Positions 39,901 through 49,554 of a stretch of DNA of 64,000 bases are shown piece after piece. The notes under the pieces are model-generated. The model ran no database searches and had not been told where the DNA came from. It saw only the letters and a program-made list of their open reading frames with translations. The position numbers and the translations under genes are program-made. Source of the stretch: Beroe forskalii (lineage: Eukaryota; Ctenophora; Nuda; Beroida; Beroidae). Positions within the stretch are counted from its first letter, which is position 1. Each line of letters begins with the position of its first letter. The DNA is taken from NCBI GenBank assembly GCA_011033025.1, contig WFMF01000019.1:992001-1056000 (forward strand). Direction: 5' to 3'.

Positions 39901-42900
39901 AGATAAGAAACATATGGATTGCAGAGTAACTCCTGTACGTAACCCATCTTTTTCAATTTTTATCAATTTTCTCATCGTCTAACCCCTCTCTTTTCCCGTC
40001 AGGTGGAGTGCGAGGGTTCCACCCCGCACTGTGTGACAGTAAACCCTCTCTTTTCAGGTGGAGTGCACGGGTTCTACCCCACACTGTGTGACAGTAAACC
40101 CTCTCTTTTCAGGTGGAGTGCGAGGGTTCCACCCCGCATTGTGTGACAGCAGAGTTCACTGCTGAAGACAGCACACTACAGGTGGAGGTGACTGTCAGGA
40201 TGGCCAAGTGCGCCCACAAACCCACCTGGGACGGTAAGTTAACACCCCAAACAATGAACACAAACCCACCTGGGACGGTAAGTTCTACTAGACCTCCGCC
40301 TGGGAGGGTATGTGGGGGATTTCTGAAGAAAAGTTAAGACATAATGGAGACTTCTGCCTATTTCTGCCTCAAATTTTTATCAAAATCTTGGGAATTTAAT
40401 TCTTCTCTGAAGTGTGAATTATGAATTAATTGAAGGTAAGTTAACACGGAGAACCCATCCCAAAGTACTAGACAGTAAAATTCAAACTTCATTCTATGTA
40501 TCCTCTTTACTAGGACATAGGGTTTTCAACATTCAAATTCATATCTTTTAATTCTATCTAATTCGATTCTTCGAGTTCTACGGGACCCCTACTATAGACG
40601 TATAATTTCTACTTCTAGTTCTACCCTTGCATAATTCTACTCCCTACATTCTACCCCCCTGCATATATTCTACCCTAGTATCTAATTCCAGGTGTGTTTG
40701 ACATGTTGGAGAAGACCCCTGGAGTCGGACTAGCTAACTTCCTGGTGAGGGGGGCTTCAGATGTCAATGTCTGGAAGAAGGGCAGGAAGACTCACGACGA
40801 GATGTAGAGGGGAGGAAAAGACGGGAGTGACATTGATACAGTATTACGGGTTAAGACCGTCTATTGACACTTGACATGTGATAATCAGTCTATTGATGAT
40901 ATCATATTGCTCGTTTTCTACTAACCACATAGGGGAAATGACTCATCAATATTCAATGATTGATAGTAATTTAGTAGGAATTTATGTTAGGTTTATTCTG
41001 AGAATTTATAGGAGTGTTGGGTTTTTGAAATTTATATTTATACACACATTATACTTTCCTCGTAAGTCAACTATTGTCAGATGCATTCATTATCCTATTG
41101 ACATTACTACAATTTATATTTCCTCGTTCATGTTTCATAGCAACAGTTGTGTTATTTTGAAATAGCTTGGTTATGAAAATACTAACTAAATCATGGAATG
41201 ATATCATGAAAAGTGCTTACCCTGAAGTTTTGACCTTATTTCTGAGCTTTTGGAGAGAATCCACCTTCGTAAGCTTCCCACGTACCTTACTTCGGGACTT
41301 TATGACCGGCGACCTGTCAAACCGATGTGGAAACTTAGTCATTGATAAATGAGAAAATGTACCTCATTTCCTCGAGAAAGCGGTAGAAAAGGTTAAGCTG
41401 GAAAATATGTGAATAACAGTTAAATGGAGACAATTGGAATGTTAAGGTATTCGTTAAGGTATTCGTCCTAATGTGATCAACATTCAACCGAGGGCAGATT
41501 TTGTTTTGATATTCTCTACATTCTGATATTCTCTACATTCTGATATTCTCAGATACTCTGCCTACCTTTCATCAGTCTCCTTCCTCGTTTCTGGTATGCT
41601 CAGATTATCTGTACTTCCACCACTATTCGTACTACTGGGAACTTCTGTTTCACTGGAGTTATCTGGGTTGCTAGGTATGTTGCTTAGGTTGTCTTCGTTG
41701 CAAGGTGTGTTGCTTAGGTTGTCTTCGTTGCTAGGAGAGTTGCTAGGGTTGTCTTCGTTGCTAGGATTGTTGCTATGTGATGCTGTATCATACCCTTCGG
41801 AGTCCTGGGGTAGTTCTTCAGCTTCAACTTGATTTTCAAGTTCCGCAATGTTGGCAACCTCTACAGTTACATCTGTTATTGCTCCTGCAGATTAAATTAA
41901 ATAAAAGTCTATCAACACAATGAAGCAGATTGCTTTATGTGAATCTAGATAACCCTACGTAGGCACGTGATCTCATTTCAGCAATACGTGGTTGTAAAAC
42001 CTATGGTGGGGCACCACTAGAGACTTCATAAAAATTCTTAATGACACACAATTTGAAGAGAATTTTCAACCTTCTGAAATAGGCCGGTCGTCATGGACCT
42101 CCGCCGACTGGTGATTGAACGGGTTCCGTCTTTCCTTGGGTTCGGGGGAAGGAACATACGTCTCAGTTTCCTCGGCCATGGGTTTGGGTTCGGGCTTAGG
42201 GGATCCTGACAGGACTAGGATGAGGGGGCAAGTTAGACAGAAACGTTGGGTATTGCGTGAGAATAATGACGGACTAGAAGTAAGAAATCTTAAAAAAGAT
42301 TTGAGGACTGACGGCCGCGCACTAAACTTGAACAATAAATTGTTGTCAATAAATGAATTTCCCAGAAGTTTTAGTTTGTTCTGGGATGCGATGAACAGAT
42401 GAACAAAGATTCAACAAAGATCCTATAGATTATGTCACGGCAAAAGGTCGAAAAATCTAATTCCTTTAGTGCACAATGCGCAGAGAAAGAGAATATATTA
42501 TTGCAATATATGGGTGGAAAACAAAACCATCCGAAAGCATGAATAATGTAATCCGGCTGCTGCCTGTATGCTTTTGCTGGCCTCCTTCAATCACCATATT
42601 ATAATGCCTAGTATAATATACAGTGTACTAAATTAAGCTCAGGCATATACAAATGTGCATTAAGGTCCTTGGATGGCTGCTAAAAGCAGGGCAGATCGTT
42701 TAAATTTGGTCGGTACGAGATTAATATCATATGTCCTGAGGTTAATCTTGACAATTGGCATTGAGTCAGTGAGTCATTGACCTTGTATTACGAATAATAT
42801 ACTGGGTAAGACTACTGAATTAAGTGCTGACGTTGGCTCACATGAAGTTTGACTGCAATACAACGAGAATGTCTGAACTTATTATGAGTTATACATTCTT

Positions 42901-45900
42901 AAATCAACCACAACGTCGTAGAATTAGAAATTGGCAAATTTCCCTGACGGAGCTTGCGACATTCAACACAGAAATGAGAAGTTTGAAACGGGTAAGAAAT
43001 TATATAAATCGTTTAATTGCAGCAAGAGAATGTTCTGAACAATAAGGATTCAAGCTATATTGCTTTGAGTCATGTGGCTGGCTACCTAGGCGGCTGAGTG
43101 CTGGATTATACATGAAAAGTAACAAAATACACGGCGCTTGAAGTTCGAACCTCATCACACTACTGCTACGAATAATGATTATTATAATGATGCCTTACCG
43201 ATTCAAGTAGCCTGACATATATGAATATATAACCCTGTAATGTAAGGTATTACAAAGAAAACGGTTGAATGGAGCGTATGATTAGGATTAGATTAGATGA
43301 ACGGAGGGTGCGAGATTTCCATGATAATGTGATACACTAACTGTGCGTTTCATTAATATGGTGTACAGCACCGATTACGCTATAAGACCCACCCAGTGAT
43401 TGGACAGTGGATTAGTACTTCAGTAGTCCTCGAATTTGAAGGAAATACAGGGAATGCAATGATGTGGTCAGGGTGGTGAGGTTTGGTTTTAGGGGAATTG
43501 GTTACGACGCACAGGTTTCAGGAAACGGGAACCACAATTTTAAGTCTCTAAGTGCAGTAAAATCGGAAAATCGTGAATATTTTAGGATAACGCAGTTTAT
43601 AGTGAACGGTGAAGTTTATGTAAGAAATCAACTTGGCTCAAGGCAACAACTGGTATCAGTGACTCACAATACAAGCATCATCTCTAGTTTCATAACAAGT
43701 ATACACTGCACCTATTGTAATTGGAACTTTGGTAACAAGCCAGACCCCCTCTTTGAATTTAACCGGTGACAGTACATATTCAATTGTCAAGTTATTGCAA
43801 AGTAGCCTGACATACCATCTGTTTACGACGTGAGATATTAACTGAGAGTAACACTATCATCGTGGTTTAACATGGAGAATTTACGACGTCTTCATTTGAA
43901 AGGCGACAAAGAAAGTCCAATTCTATATGCTAATTAACAAAGAAATTCATATTCTACACGTCATCATCACACTTTGATATGAAGGTGACGTCACCCCTCA
44001 TATTTCCCACTAGACTGCTATCTTAAACCCACCTGGCTGGCTGGTATCGTTTGAGAGGTAGCTGAAGAAAGAACTCCTCTTATTGGCAAGGTAGTTCCCT
44101 GTCTTCACACCAGCTGGATGGAAGAACCAATATTAACAACATATTTGCTAGATCAAAGCTTAAAGCAGTCGAATAAATTTCAGACTTTTTCACCCCTTCA
44201 GTAAAATGATTGTCAATAGTCATATGCATCCCATAATGACAGCGGTCGAAACGTCAAAACGTCAACTTTCCAAAAATTTTCTCTTTTGATTACACCAAGA
44301 CTTACCAGGGACAGCGAATGATAAAAGTGTCTTGAAAGCGTTACTCTTGACTTCCTCATCAGCATCAGGACTGAAACAGCGTTAATACTCAGCACAATTT
44401 AATGGCATTTGAAAGATAGTCATTAGTTATTTGGATCGTTAATAAGCAATGTTAATAAACTGTCACTCTGAATACAAATAAGCTTTGTATGGTTTTCTTG
44501 AGTTGAGGACAGAAGAAGGGGGATGATGTGATGGACGTTGGGGGAGAAAAATGCTAAGGATATTTGAGATCAAAACTTACTAGACTTCCTTCATGACTTC
44601 TATCTGTTCGTTATACATGGTGTGGATCTCCTCTTTTTCCCTGTCCAGAACTGAGTAAGACTGTTACAAAAATTATTTTAAATATTGGCGAGTAAATTAT
44701 CCAATCATATCAAAACTCTGGTTTTTGGACAGCAGACCTTAAAAATTGAAATTGTCAAATAGCTTGATTTAATAATAACCAATTGATAAAAGTAAAATTT
44801 TGTATCATTTTCTTGTTTTCCTCACAGTACCCACCTATATTGTCCTGTTCTTGCTGGGATTCTGATTCTTTCAGGAGTGACTGCAGCTCATTGAAGAGTT
44901 CTGAGAGATAGGGCTCCATCTCTGACATTACAGTGTGTGCAAAGTTAGCATAGGAAAACTGAGCCAGCATTTGCTCCATCATCTTGTGAACAAACTTCAG
45001 CTGTGGCAAGAAATGATGGAATATCAGTGAGGTTATTATGACATCTTTGCTCTTTTCTTGCATTGATTACTTGTCCACTCCTATCATTTTGTGCAGCTAC
45101 CAACAGCATAATACAGAATCTTAAACCCTGAAAATGTACAAACCTGGCAGGTCCTATGACAATGCCGAAGTTGTGCTACATATTCCAGCTTTTCAATACA
45201 GTGCTGTTCCTTCAGTCGAAGTGTGTCAACACAGCTCTTCTGATAGGTTTCAACAGTCTGAAAGTTATTATAGAAATCAATTAACTTTGCAGCCACTAAA
45301 CCTAGTATAAAAATTTAGAATAGGTGAGGCCAAGATGGAATTGACCTTCTGCTCAATCGAAATGTATATGGAATGAATAAACATATTTTCATCCCTTTAC
45401 TTACATTGTTTTCATCTTGATCAGTGCACTTGGTAGAGCAGTATCTTTCTGTACACTGTAAGAGAGCTTCATCTCCTTCTACAACACGACTTGATATGTC
45501 CTGAGCACATCTGATCAGTAATGATTAGAAGTAGGAATATGAGCAATTATCCCAAGAGCAATTCTTTCAAATTAGTTCTTTATCATATCATTTAAATGAC
45601 CAAACCTGTAGTTGCTGAAGTTGTATCTTAATGCTTTGCAATGGCTCCAGAGTTAGTATTTCAGTTTGTGTTAAAAGCATTTCCCGGTAGGTTTCAATCC
45701 GAGCAAGTCCTGTGCTAAACTGAAAAGATAGTTGGTCAATTCCTAATACAAGGGTGAAGCAGTGTCAAATTCAGTGACCACCTCCCTGAATAAAACAGAA
45801 TCTAGAAGTCTCTACTCTAATAATTAAGAAATAAAGTAACACATTATAACATAGTATAAAGATAATATCATTGAGGATTGACTACTTGCTGAGATGATTG

Positions 45901-46191
45901 ACATTTTTATCTAGTTGTGAATATATTTGCTTCGCCTTGAACTTGTATCACCTTTTCTAGAGCATGAGCATGATCTGGAATAATTATGGAGGCAGATTCC
46001 AAGATTTCACTAAGTCTGTTCACTTCAGTATTATATATCTTTCCTTTTTCGACTATTTCTCTCACAGTACCTTCAGTGTCAGCAATGCATTTGTACAGTT
46101 GGTCTGATTGCACTTGATACTTGCTTATATGCTTGTTCAGGAATGGGTCATCACAAACAACATCTTCAAGGCTAGGAAGTTCATATACCAT
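27992..46191 (-). CDS. ACAP-like Arf GTPase-activating protein (BAR-PH-ArfGAP), no ankyrin repeats
   Basis: Exons from 5' to 3' on the minus strand: 46191-45952, 45719-45606, 45500-45405, 45257-45144, 45000-44835, 44650-44581, 44370-44306, 44113-44033, 42205-42071, 41884-41566, 37103-36947, 32178-32031, 31652-31453, 30952-30870, 28055-27992. Total 2052 bases, 683 residues, all phases consistent. Residues about 1-266 form a BAR domain beginning [12 protein letters not shown]. An acidic Ser/Asn-rich linker (about 316-466) follows, with four 10-residue repeats of the SNxPSNEDN type. Next come a PH domain (about 467-568) and an ArfGAP domain with the C-x2-C-x16-C-x2-C zinc finger and catalytic arginine in CSGVHRSMG. 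Family members sense curved membranes and speed GTP hydrolysis on Arf6. The protein ends just after [10 protein letters not shown]; the usual ankyrin repeats are missing. A donor-like GTAACG overlaps the stop, so an alternative continuation is possible but no exon was found. Confidence 0.85.
28334..29911 (+). CDS. Sugar-transporter-like MFS protein (SLC2/GLUT type), nested in an ArfGAP intron
   Basis: An uninterrupted frame encodes a 12-helix MFS transporter of about 490-525 residues. Family signatures are ETLGRR after helix 2, PESPPF after helix 6, [17 protein letters not shown] in helix 7, NDKIGRK between helices 8 and 9, and MPETRL at the end. A role in facilitated hexose transport across the plasma membrane is inferred; the usual PESPRY arginine is replaced by proline. 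The frame is open from 28334, but no in-frame ATG precedes helix 1. Either an upstream exon joins an acceptor such as CCCCACAG at 28356, or a one-base shift separates it from the ATG frame at 28297 ([12 protein letters not shown]...). The gene lies on the strand opposite to, and inside, the intron between the last two ArfGAP exons (28056-30869). Confidence 0.8.
   Translation, partial: RKTRTPHSLQVGEPAIKETNPETTPNYGTLLRLGTLPDPETLPKPLPQIALSEDTNACFENGIKNCSFTFFLVTLAVSLGGALQFGFALGTMTNTFSIIQQSLRVSDTVMSCVVAANPVGGLVGVVIAGTMTETLGRRATIILNAVPYLLGCFLVAQASHYAMLIAGRIIIGVGVGIGSITTTVILPELSPVSIRGGVGALWGFILSVGTLVAFALSIPEVIGEGDTGWRLFMAFPILPALFQSVILFFCPESPPFIAHKSNDSEKAARALAFYRKHLLKTELDSLDEQARGANVIPLSYKHILTDPGLRLILMVGSGLMVAQQLSGINGILVYSNEIYTQAGVSNPMMAVTVSGGVRLIGTVVAIWLNDKIGRKILMWVGMFGISLSCLMIAVSQICAGGVWSCQADWNGIVGLTFLLTYATFFGLSASAIPNIFVGEAFPVDAKGKGCSMCVTFQWVLHIIILISFDSIDRALAPYTFFLFTGITFISAVAVILFMPETRLKTSEQIAREVDLQARKAIPTVF
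29957..29990. repeat. GC-rich hairpin after the MFS gene
   Basis: CGCCAGCCG-AGAAG-CGGCTGGCG is a perfect 9-bp stem 50 bases beyond the stop. A homologous hairpin with the same flanks (GTCCCGCTGACGCCA, TTCTCACGA) is found at 60917-60951, so this is a dispersed element and not a gene-specific signal. Confidence 0.6.
29991..31230. other. Intron sequence of the ArfGAP gene
   Basis: Apart from the ArfGAP exon at 30870-30952, no coding feature is supported here. Confidence 0.35.
31231..31430. repeat. Degenerate tandem repeat with ACACGGTATCTAAAC units
   Basis: About six copies of ACACGGTATCTAAAC occur at intervals of roughly 30-40 bases, just before the ArfGAP exon that ends at 31453. Confidence 0.6.
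34119..34236. repeat. Long near-perfect palindrome, arms about 57 bp
   Basis: ATGGATTTTGACCATTTAGT at the left is matched by the complement ACTAAATGGTTAAAATCCAT at the right, with a minimal AATTTT centre and only a few mismatches. It is recent or under constraint, since arms this long normally drift apart. Confidence 0.85.
34385..34470 (-). mobile_element. tRNA-derived SINE-like fragment
   Basis: On the minus strand it reads GCTTGGTGGAATGGT, like a box A, then CTGCCAACATGAT, GCGAGAGATCGG and CAGTTCGATACTC, like a box B. The same order of motifs occurs on the + strand at 52560-52665. Two dispersed copies with pol III-type boxes suggest a SINE and not a functional tRNA. Confidence 0.5.
37785..38639. 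mobile_element. Mariner/Tc1-type non-autonomous element, 855 bp
   Basis: Terminal inverted repeats CACTCAGTTTT...TATAAGAAAC and GTTTCTTATA...AAAACTGAGTG are flanked on both sides by TA, the mariner/Tc1 target site. Subterminal copies of AAGAAACTTAGCCTAGGATTTC lie at both ends. There is no transposase frame, so it is a deletion derivative. It sits in the ArfGAP intron, upstream of the nested secreted-protein gene. Confidence 0.65.
39325..39415. repeat. 15-bp minisatellite TCACATGCCCTGTTG, about six copies
   Basis: TCACATGCCCTGTTG is repeated about six times with small changes, 150 bases upstream of the nested secreted-protein gene. Confidence 0.8.
39566..40807 (+). CDS. Small secreted cysteine-containing protein, nested in an ArfGAP intron
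   Basis: Three exons: 39566-39712, 40113-40233, 40692-40807; 384 bases, 127 residues, phases 0 and 1 agree. A signal peptide ([16 protein letters not shown]) is followed by KCRVC and four more cysteines (TSC, VEC, PHC, AKC), then a basic C-terminus ([11 protein letters not shown]). The CxxC start and spacing are loosely like a Ly6 three-finger fold, but the typical terminal CN is missing, so this is a guess. There is no membrane helix or clear GPI signal. The gene is on the opposite strand inside the intron between ArfGAP exons at 41566 and 37103. Exon 2 has a triplicated acceptor and a duplicated donor; the innermost copies give the longest continuous open exon. Confidence 0.75.
39985..40167 (+). 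repeat. Triplicated 3' splice junction, 55-bp unit
   Basis: Acceptor AGs precede 40003, 40058 and 40113, exactly 55 bases apart. Each is followed by GTGGAGTGC and a further 27 near-identical exon bases. The first two copies then read GTAAACCCTCTCTTTTCAG, which at once looks like a donor and a new acceptor. The bounded segment is 36 bases, a whole number of codons. Confidence 0.9.
40214..40312 (+). repeat. Duplicated 5' splice junction, 44-bp unit
   Basis: CAAACCCACCTGGGACG-GTAAGTT occurs at 40215 and again 44 bases later at 40259. A weaker third version, CCTGGGAGG-GTATGT, ends near 40312. The first is the donor that fits the reading phase of exon 3. Confidence 0.85.
40808..41565. other. Intron sequence, nothing recognised
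   Basis: AT-rich ArfGAP intron downstream of the nested secreted-protein gene. No feature is supported apart from small direct repeats of TCTACATTCTGATATTC near 41512-41555. Confidence 0.35.
42206..44032. other. ArfGAP intron with two unexplained open frames
   Basis: Open frames at 42824-43045 and 43464-43769 (+) encode basic, polar peptides with no motif I know and no clear splice partners. They may be relics of a mobile element. Confidence 0.25.
43075..43200 (+). mobile_element. tRNA-like SINE candidate
   Basis: TAGGCGGCTGAGTGCTGG resembles a box A of Leu/Ser type and AAGTTCGAACCTC resembles a box B about 45 bases later. The segment ends in an AT-rich ATGATTATTATAATGATG tail. A folded tRNA acceptor stem is not evident, so a tRNA-derived SINE is preferred. 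Confidence 0.35.
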
Positions 46192-46413
46192 TCCTGTTAG
46201 GACATAGATAATGTAAGTTTAGAAACTTAAATTAAACCACATATTCAAAAATATTCAAACTTGCCTGATGAACAGCAATTATAAAGCTCCTGATCCATTT
46301 CACAATTCAGTTAGAAGATGTAGAACAGGGATCCTCACACACCACAACTTCAAATCTCAACAACATAGTTTGATTCTGGAAGGCTACGGGGGAAAGATAC
46401 ACATACTAAAATT

Positions 46414-46713
46414 TTAGAATAGAGGAAAAATTTTAATCACTTCTAACTTTAAGCTAAAATGGAGCAATTGGTAAACTGAACTATGCTGCTCTGGTACCCT
46501 TTCGATTACTTGAGTCATTTTACCATCAAGTTCCTCCCACAGAATGTCAAAGATAAATAAATTTAGAGAAAGAAATATATCTTTATCAACATTTGTTAAA
46601 ATACCATTAGAAATATTATTGCTCTTGTCATCAACACGTGGAATATTTGAGTAATAAAAACTGTTATTGCCAAGTTCCACAACACGAATATCCACAACGA
46701 GCTGACTTTTTAA
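46414..46713 (-). other. Possible exon upstream of the ArfGAP gene
   Basis: A minus-strand frame begins just after an acceptor-like TTTTTAATAG and runs about 99 codons (VLKSQLVVDIRVVELGNN...) to a stop at 46414. It could be the last exon of an unrelated upstream gene. I do not recognise the protein, and no partner exon was found. Confidence 0.3.
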
Positions 46714-46919
46714 TACCTATTAAAAATGAAAATTTACCAGTTAGCATGTAAAGTTGAAAACCTTATATACAAATATCATGAATAAAATAGAAATTTAAAA
46801 CCATGAGTGATTAAAAACCTAGTGATGATAGGTTAATGGCTTAATTAATTAAATTGGATGAGAAAATGGTAAGCAATTTTTGAAAAATGAAATTTTTTGT
46901 TTTCCTTATATGTGTTTAC

Positions 46920-47085
46920 GCTCCACGCGCTTCCCTGAGGAAGCGCGCCGCGCAACGCAAACAGGAATGTACGTGTTTAGCAATGATATGTTGTCTGACG
47001 TCGTCACGTCAGAGAACATATCAAGTTACTAAGCTAAACACGTATATTCCTGTATGCGTTGCGCGGCCGGCGCAACGCCTATGTG
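46920..47085. mobile_element. GC-rich foldback element
   Basis: The left arm (AAGCGCGCCGCGCAACGCAA, then CAGGAATGTACGTGTTTAGC) pairs with the right arm (GCTAAACACGTATATTCCTG, then TGCGTTGCGCGGC). The centre is also palindromic (GATATGTTGTCTGACGTCGT and its partner). A further single arm lies at 47466-47520. The element is strikingly GC-rich against an AT-rich background. Confidence 0.65.
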
Positions 47086-47670
47086 CGAGTCGTGGCGCGC
47101 GCGCTTTGCAAGCGAGAGGGTGTCAGGCAACGCCTGACAAGCGAAATGCGCGGCGTGTTTAGCAACTGTTAAATTTTGTGGGTTTAGTTTATATATTGTT
47201 ATAAAATGAAATTATAATATAGTCTCATTGTAATATTGCATTGTTTTCTTTTCTTTCCTGGAGAAATTTTTTATGATTTCTAAAATTATCTCAGTTCATG
47301 GTTTTACATTAGAGAAATTACAAAATTTAGAGAAACAAAATTTATTTTTTATCAACATTTTCAATACATAATAAAAATCAAATCAAATCAATTCCTTTCC
47401 TTATCCCAATAAATCACCCAATTTTTAAACATAGCCCAGGTGCGCCGACCTCCCAGGCGCCGCGCTAAACACGTATATCCCTGTCTGCGTTGCGCGGCGC
47501 GCTTCCCCAGAAGCGCGCTTCCCGTAGGGAAGCGCCGCGCGCGTACACACACCTATGCGGGCTTAGGAAGGTTTTACAATGTAAGGATGTGGAGATCATG
47601 GTATTTCAATTGTACATGCCAAATAATTTGATCAGTATCTCATCATAAATTACATTTAATGTAATGTCCA

Positions 47671-48800
47671 TTGCCAGCTGAAATTAAGAGCAAAATCAAA
47701 CTGTTTGCAGATGATCTCAAACTTATAGGAAATGCAAATAGGTGTGAAGACATTAGACATGATTTAGAACAATTAGAAAAATGGGAAGAAATTTGGTTAC
47801 TCAAGTTTAATACAAGTAAATGTAAAGTAGTACACATCAAACATAACAGAAACCCAATGAATGAATATAAGCTTAATGATAATATTTTGGAAGAATCTGA
47901 GCAAGAAAAAGATCTGGGTATTATCATCTCAGATACTCTTCTTTGGAATGACCAGATTAAGCAATGTGTAACAAAGTCAAACCAAATGATTTGTTGGATA
48001 CTTAGAAACTATACCTTAAGGGAAAAGTCGGTTATGTTAAGAGTATATAAAGCTTTGATAAGGCCACACTTAGAATATGGAGTTCAGCTGTGGAATCCAT
48101 CTCCAGAGCATGGGAATTGGTCTCTAATTCTTAGTTTAGAAAGTGTCCAAAGGCGCTTTTACTCGTATGATTGATGGGATGGGCCAACTTCCGTACTCTG
48201 AGAGATTGAGATGCCTGCAGCTTACAACATTGGCTGAAAGACGTTACCGTGGTGACCTTATCGAAACTTTTAAAGCTTTTAAAGATATCAATGGGTTAAA
48301 TCATATCTTCAATTTTAGTAAAAATAGGCATAATTTGATTTCCAGTCTTAAAATTAAGAACAGTATTCCTAAAAGTATTCAGAGGCTGCATAGAGGGTTT
48401 ATTACTGAACGTGTTAGAGGATTATGGAATAAACTGCCAATTTCAGTGAAAGAATCTTGTTCAGTAGATGAATTTAAATGTAGATTAGAGTCTTTTAAGA
48501 ATGATTGTATCAAATGTGGGCAAAAAAGTATCTACTACTACTGGAACATTTCAGACGTTGTACTCTCTAAGATAGAGACTGTTAGTTACCTAGAGAATAG
48601 ACAACAGCAAGTGGATTATCTTAAGACAAGACCATTCCTTTCTAAGAAGAGGTTCTTCAACTTAAGATATTAATTCTTATCATTCTTTTTATACTTCATT
48701 ACATTTCGTCATTTTTATGATCTATCTCTTTATATATGGGAAGCTAATTTGTAATCAGCCTCAGCTGACTAATTACTTTAATGTAATTAAATCTAAGTTA
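47671..48800 (+). mobile_element. 5'-truncated non-LTR retrotransposon (reverse transcriptase C-terminus), frameshifted
   Basis: The frame from about 47671 starts at the catalytic FADD box (KLFADDLKL) and continues through the typical thumb and C-terminal motifs WLLKFNTSKCKV, DLGIII and LIRPHLEYGVQLWNP. At about 48158 an extra T shifts the frame; the second frame (to 48673) carries on with RMIDGMG, YSERLRCLQL and RRYRGDLIETFKAFK. The polymerase N-terminus and the endonuclease are missing. It is a dead copy of a CR1/RTE-like LINE. The element-like 3' tail runs to about 48800. Confidence 0.85.
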
Positions 48801-49554
48801 TTTTATTCAGTGTATTTTTTTTAATTTATCTAAATTATTTGAAGCATTCGAAATTCATGTTTCCCAGTTGTTAATTAATGCTCTGGTTAACACTCCTTTT
48901 TATTATTGCAGGTTTTGTTTTCTAGATATAATTTTAATATTCAATATCTCATTAGTGGCTGGAAGATCCAGTTAAAGTGGAAGTTTGAAGATAGTTTTTA
49001 TGAAAACAGTGTTGATGTGCTTATCAAAACCATTTATTTTATTTTATTTTATTGTGAAAGAAATGAATGTGGGTAACTTGACCTTAAAAGGTACTTCATG
49101 TCAGTGATACAACTTTTCTCGAGATTGGTTTGAATAATCAAGCTGATATCATGTCAAAATTATCATATTCTATTGTTTTCTATAAACATTAATCCTATCC
49201 AACATGCAACTATTCTAGTAACATGGTGGCAATGCATTTTTGTTTCATTCTGAAACTTTTGTTTCATTCTTTTGCTTGTGTGTTTCACACTGATGATTGC
49301 TTGTGTTTGCTTGTTGTGCCTTTGTATTTATAATCATCTAGAATTAATTTCTAGAGTTAATTTCTCAGACTCTACAGTGTGGGAAATAATTCTAAATAAA
49401 GATTGACAAAAATGCAATCTTTCTTTTTCACTTGTCTCAACATCAATTTTCAAAAAACTAATTAATCTCCATTTGAGGAATCAAACAAGAAGAAAGGAGA
49501 GAGGGAGAGAAGTTCGTCCATACTCCTGTTTTATTGTTTCTGAATTAGCCAAAA
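48801..49554. other. Intergenic DNA with a dispersed-repeat fragment
   Basis: AACAGTGTTGATGTGCTTATC near 49008-49028 also occurs near 9560-9581 with its flanking sequence, so part of this spacer is a dispersed repeat. The promoter of the next gene should lie in the last few hundred bases. Confidence 0.35.

Noticed and set aside
43075-43200. Functional tRNA gene
   Set aside because: Box A and box B are recognisable, but I could not pair an acceptor stem or place an anticodon arm.
47671-48673. LINE frame as a functional reverse transcriptase
   Set aside because: The polymerase N-terminus is missing and an extra T at about 48158 breaks the frame.
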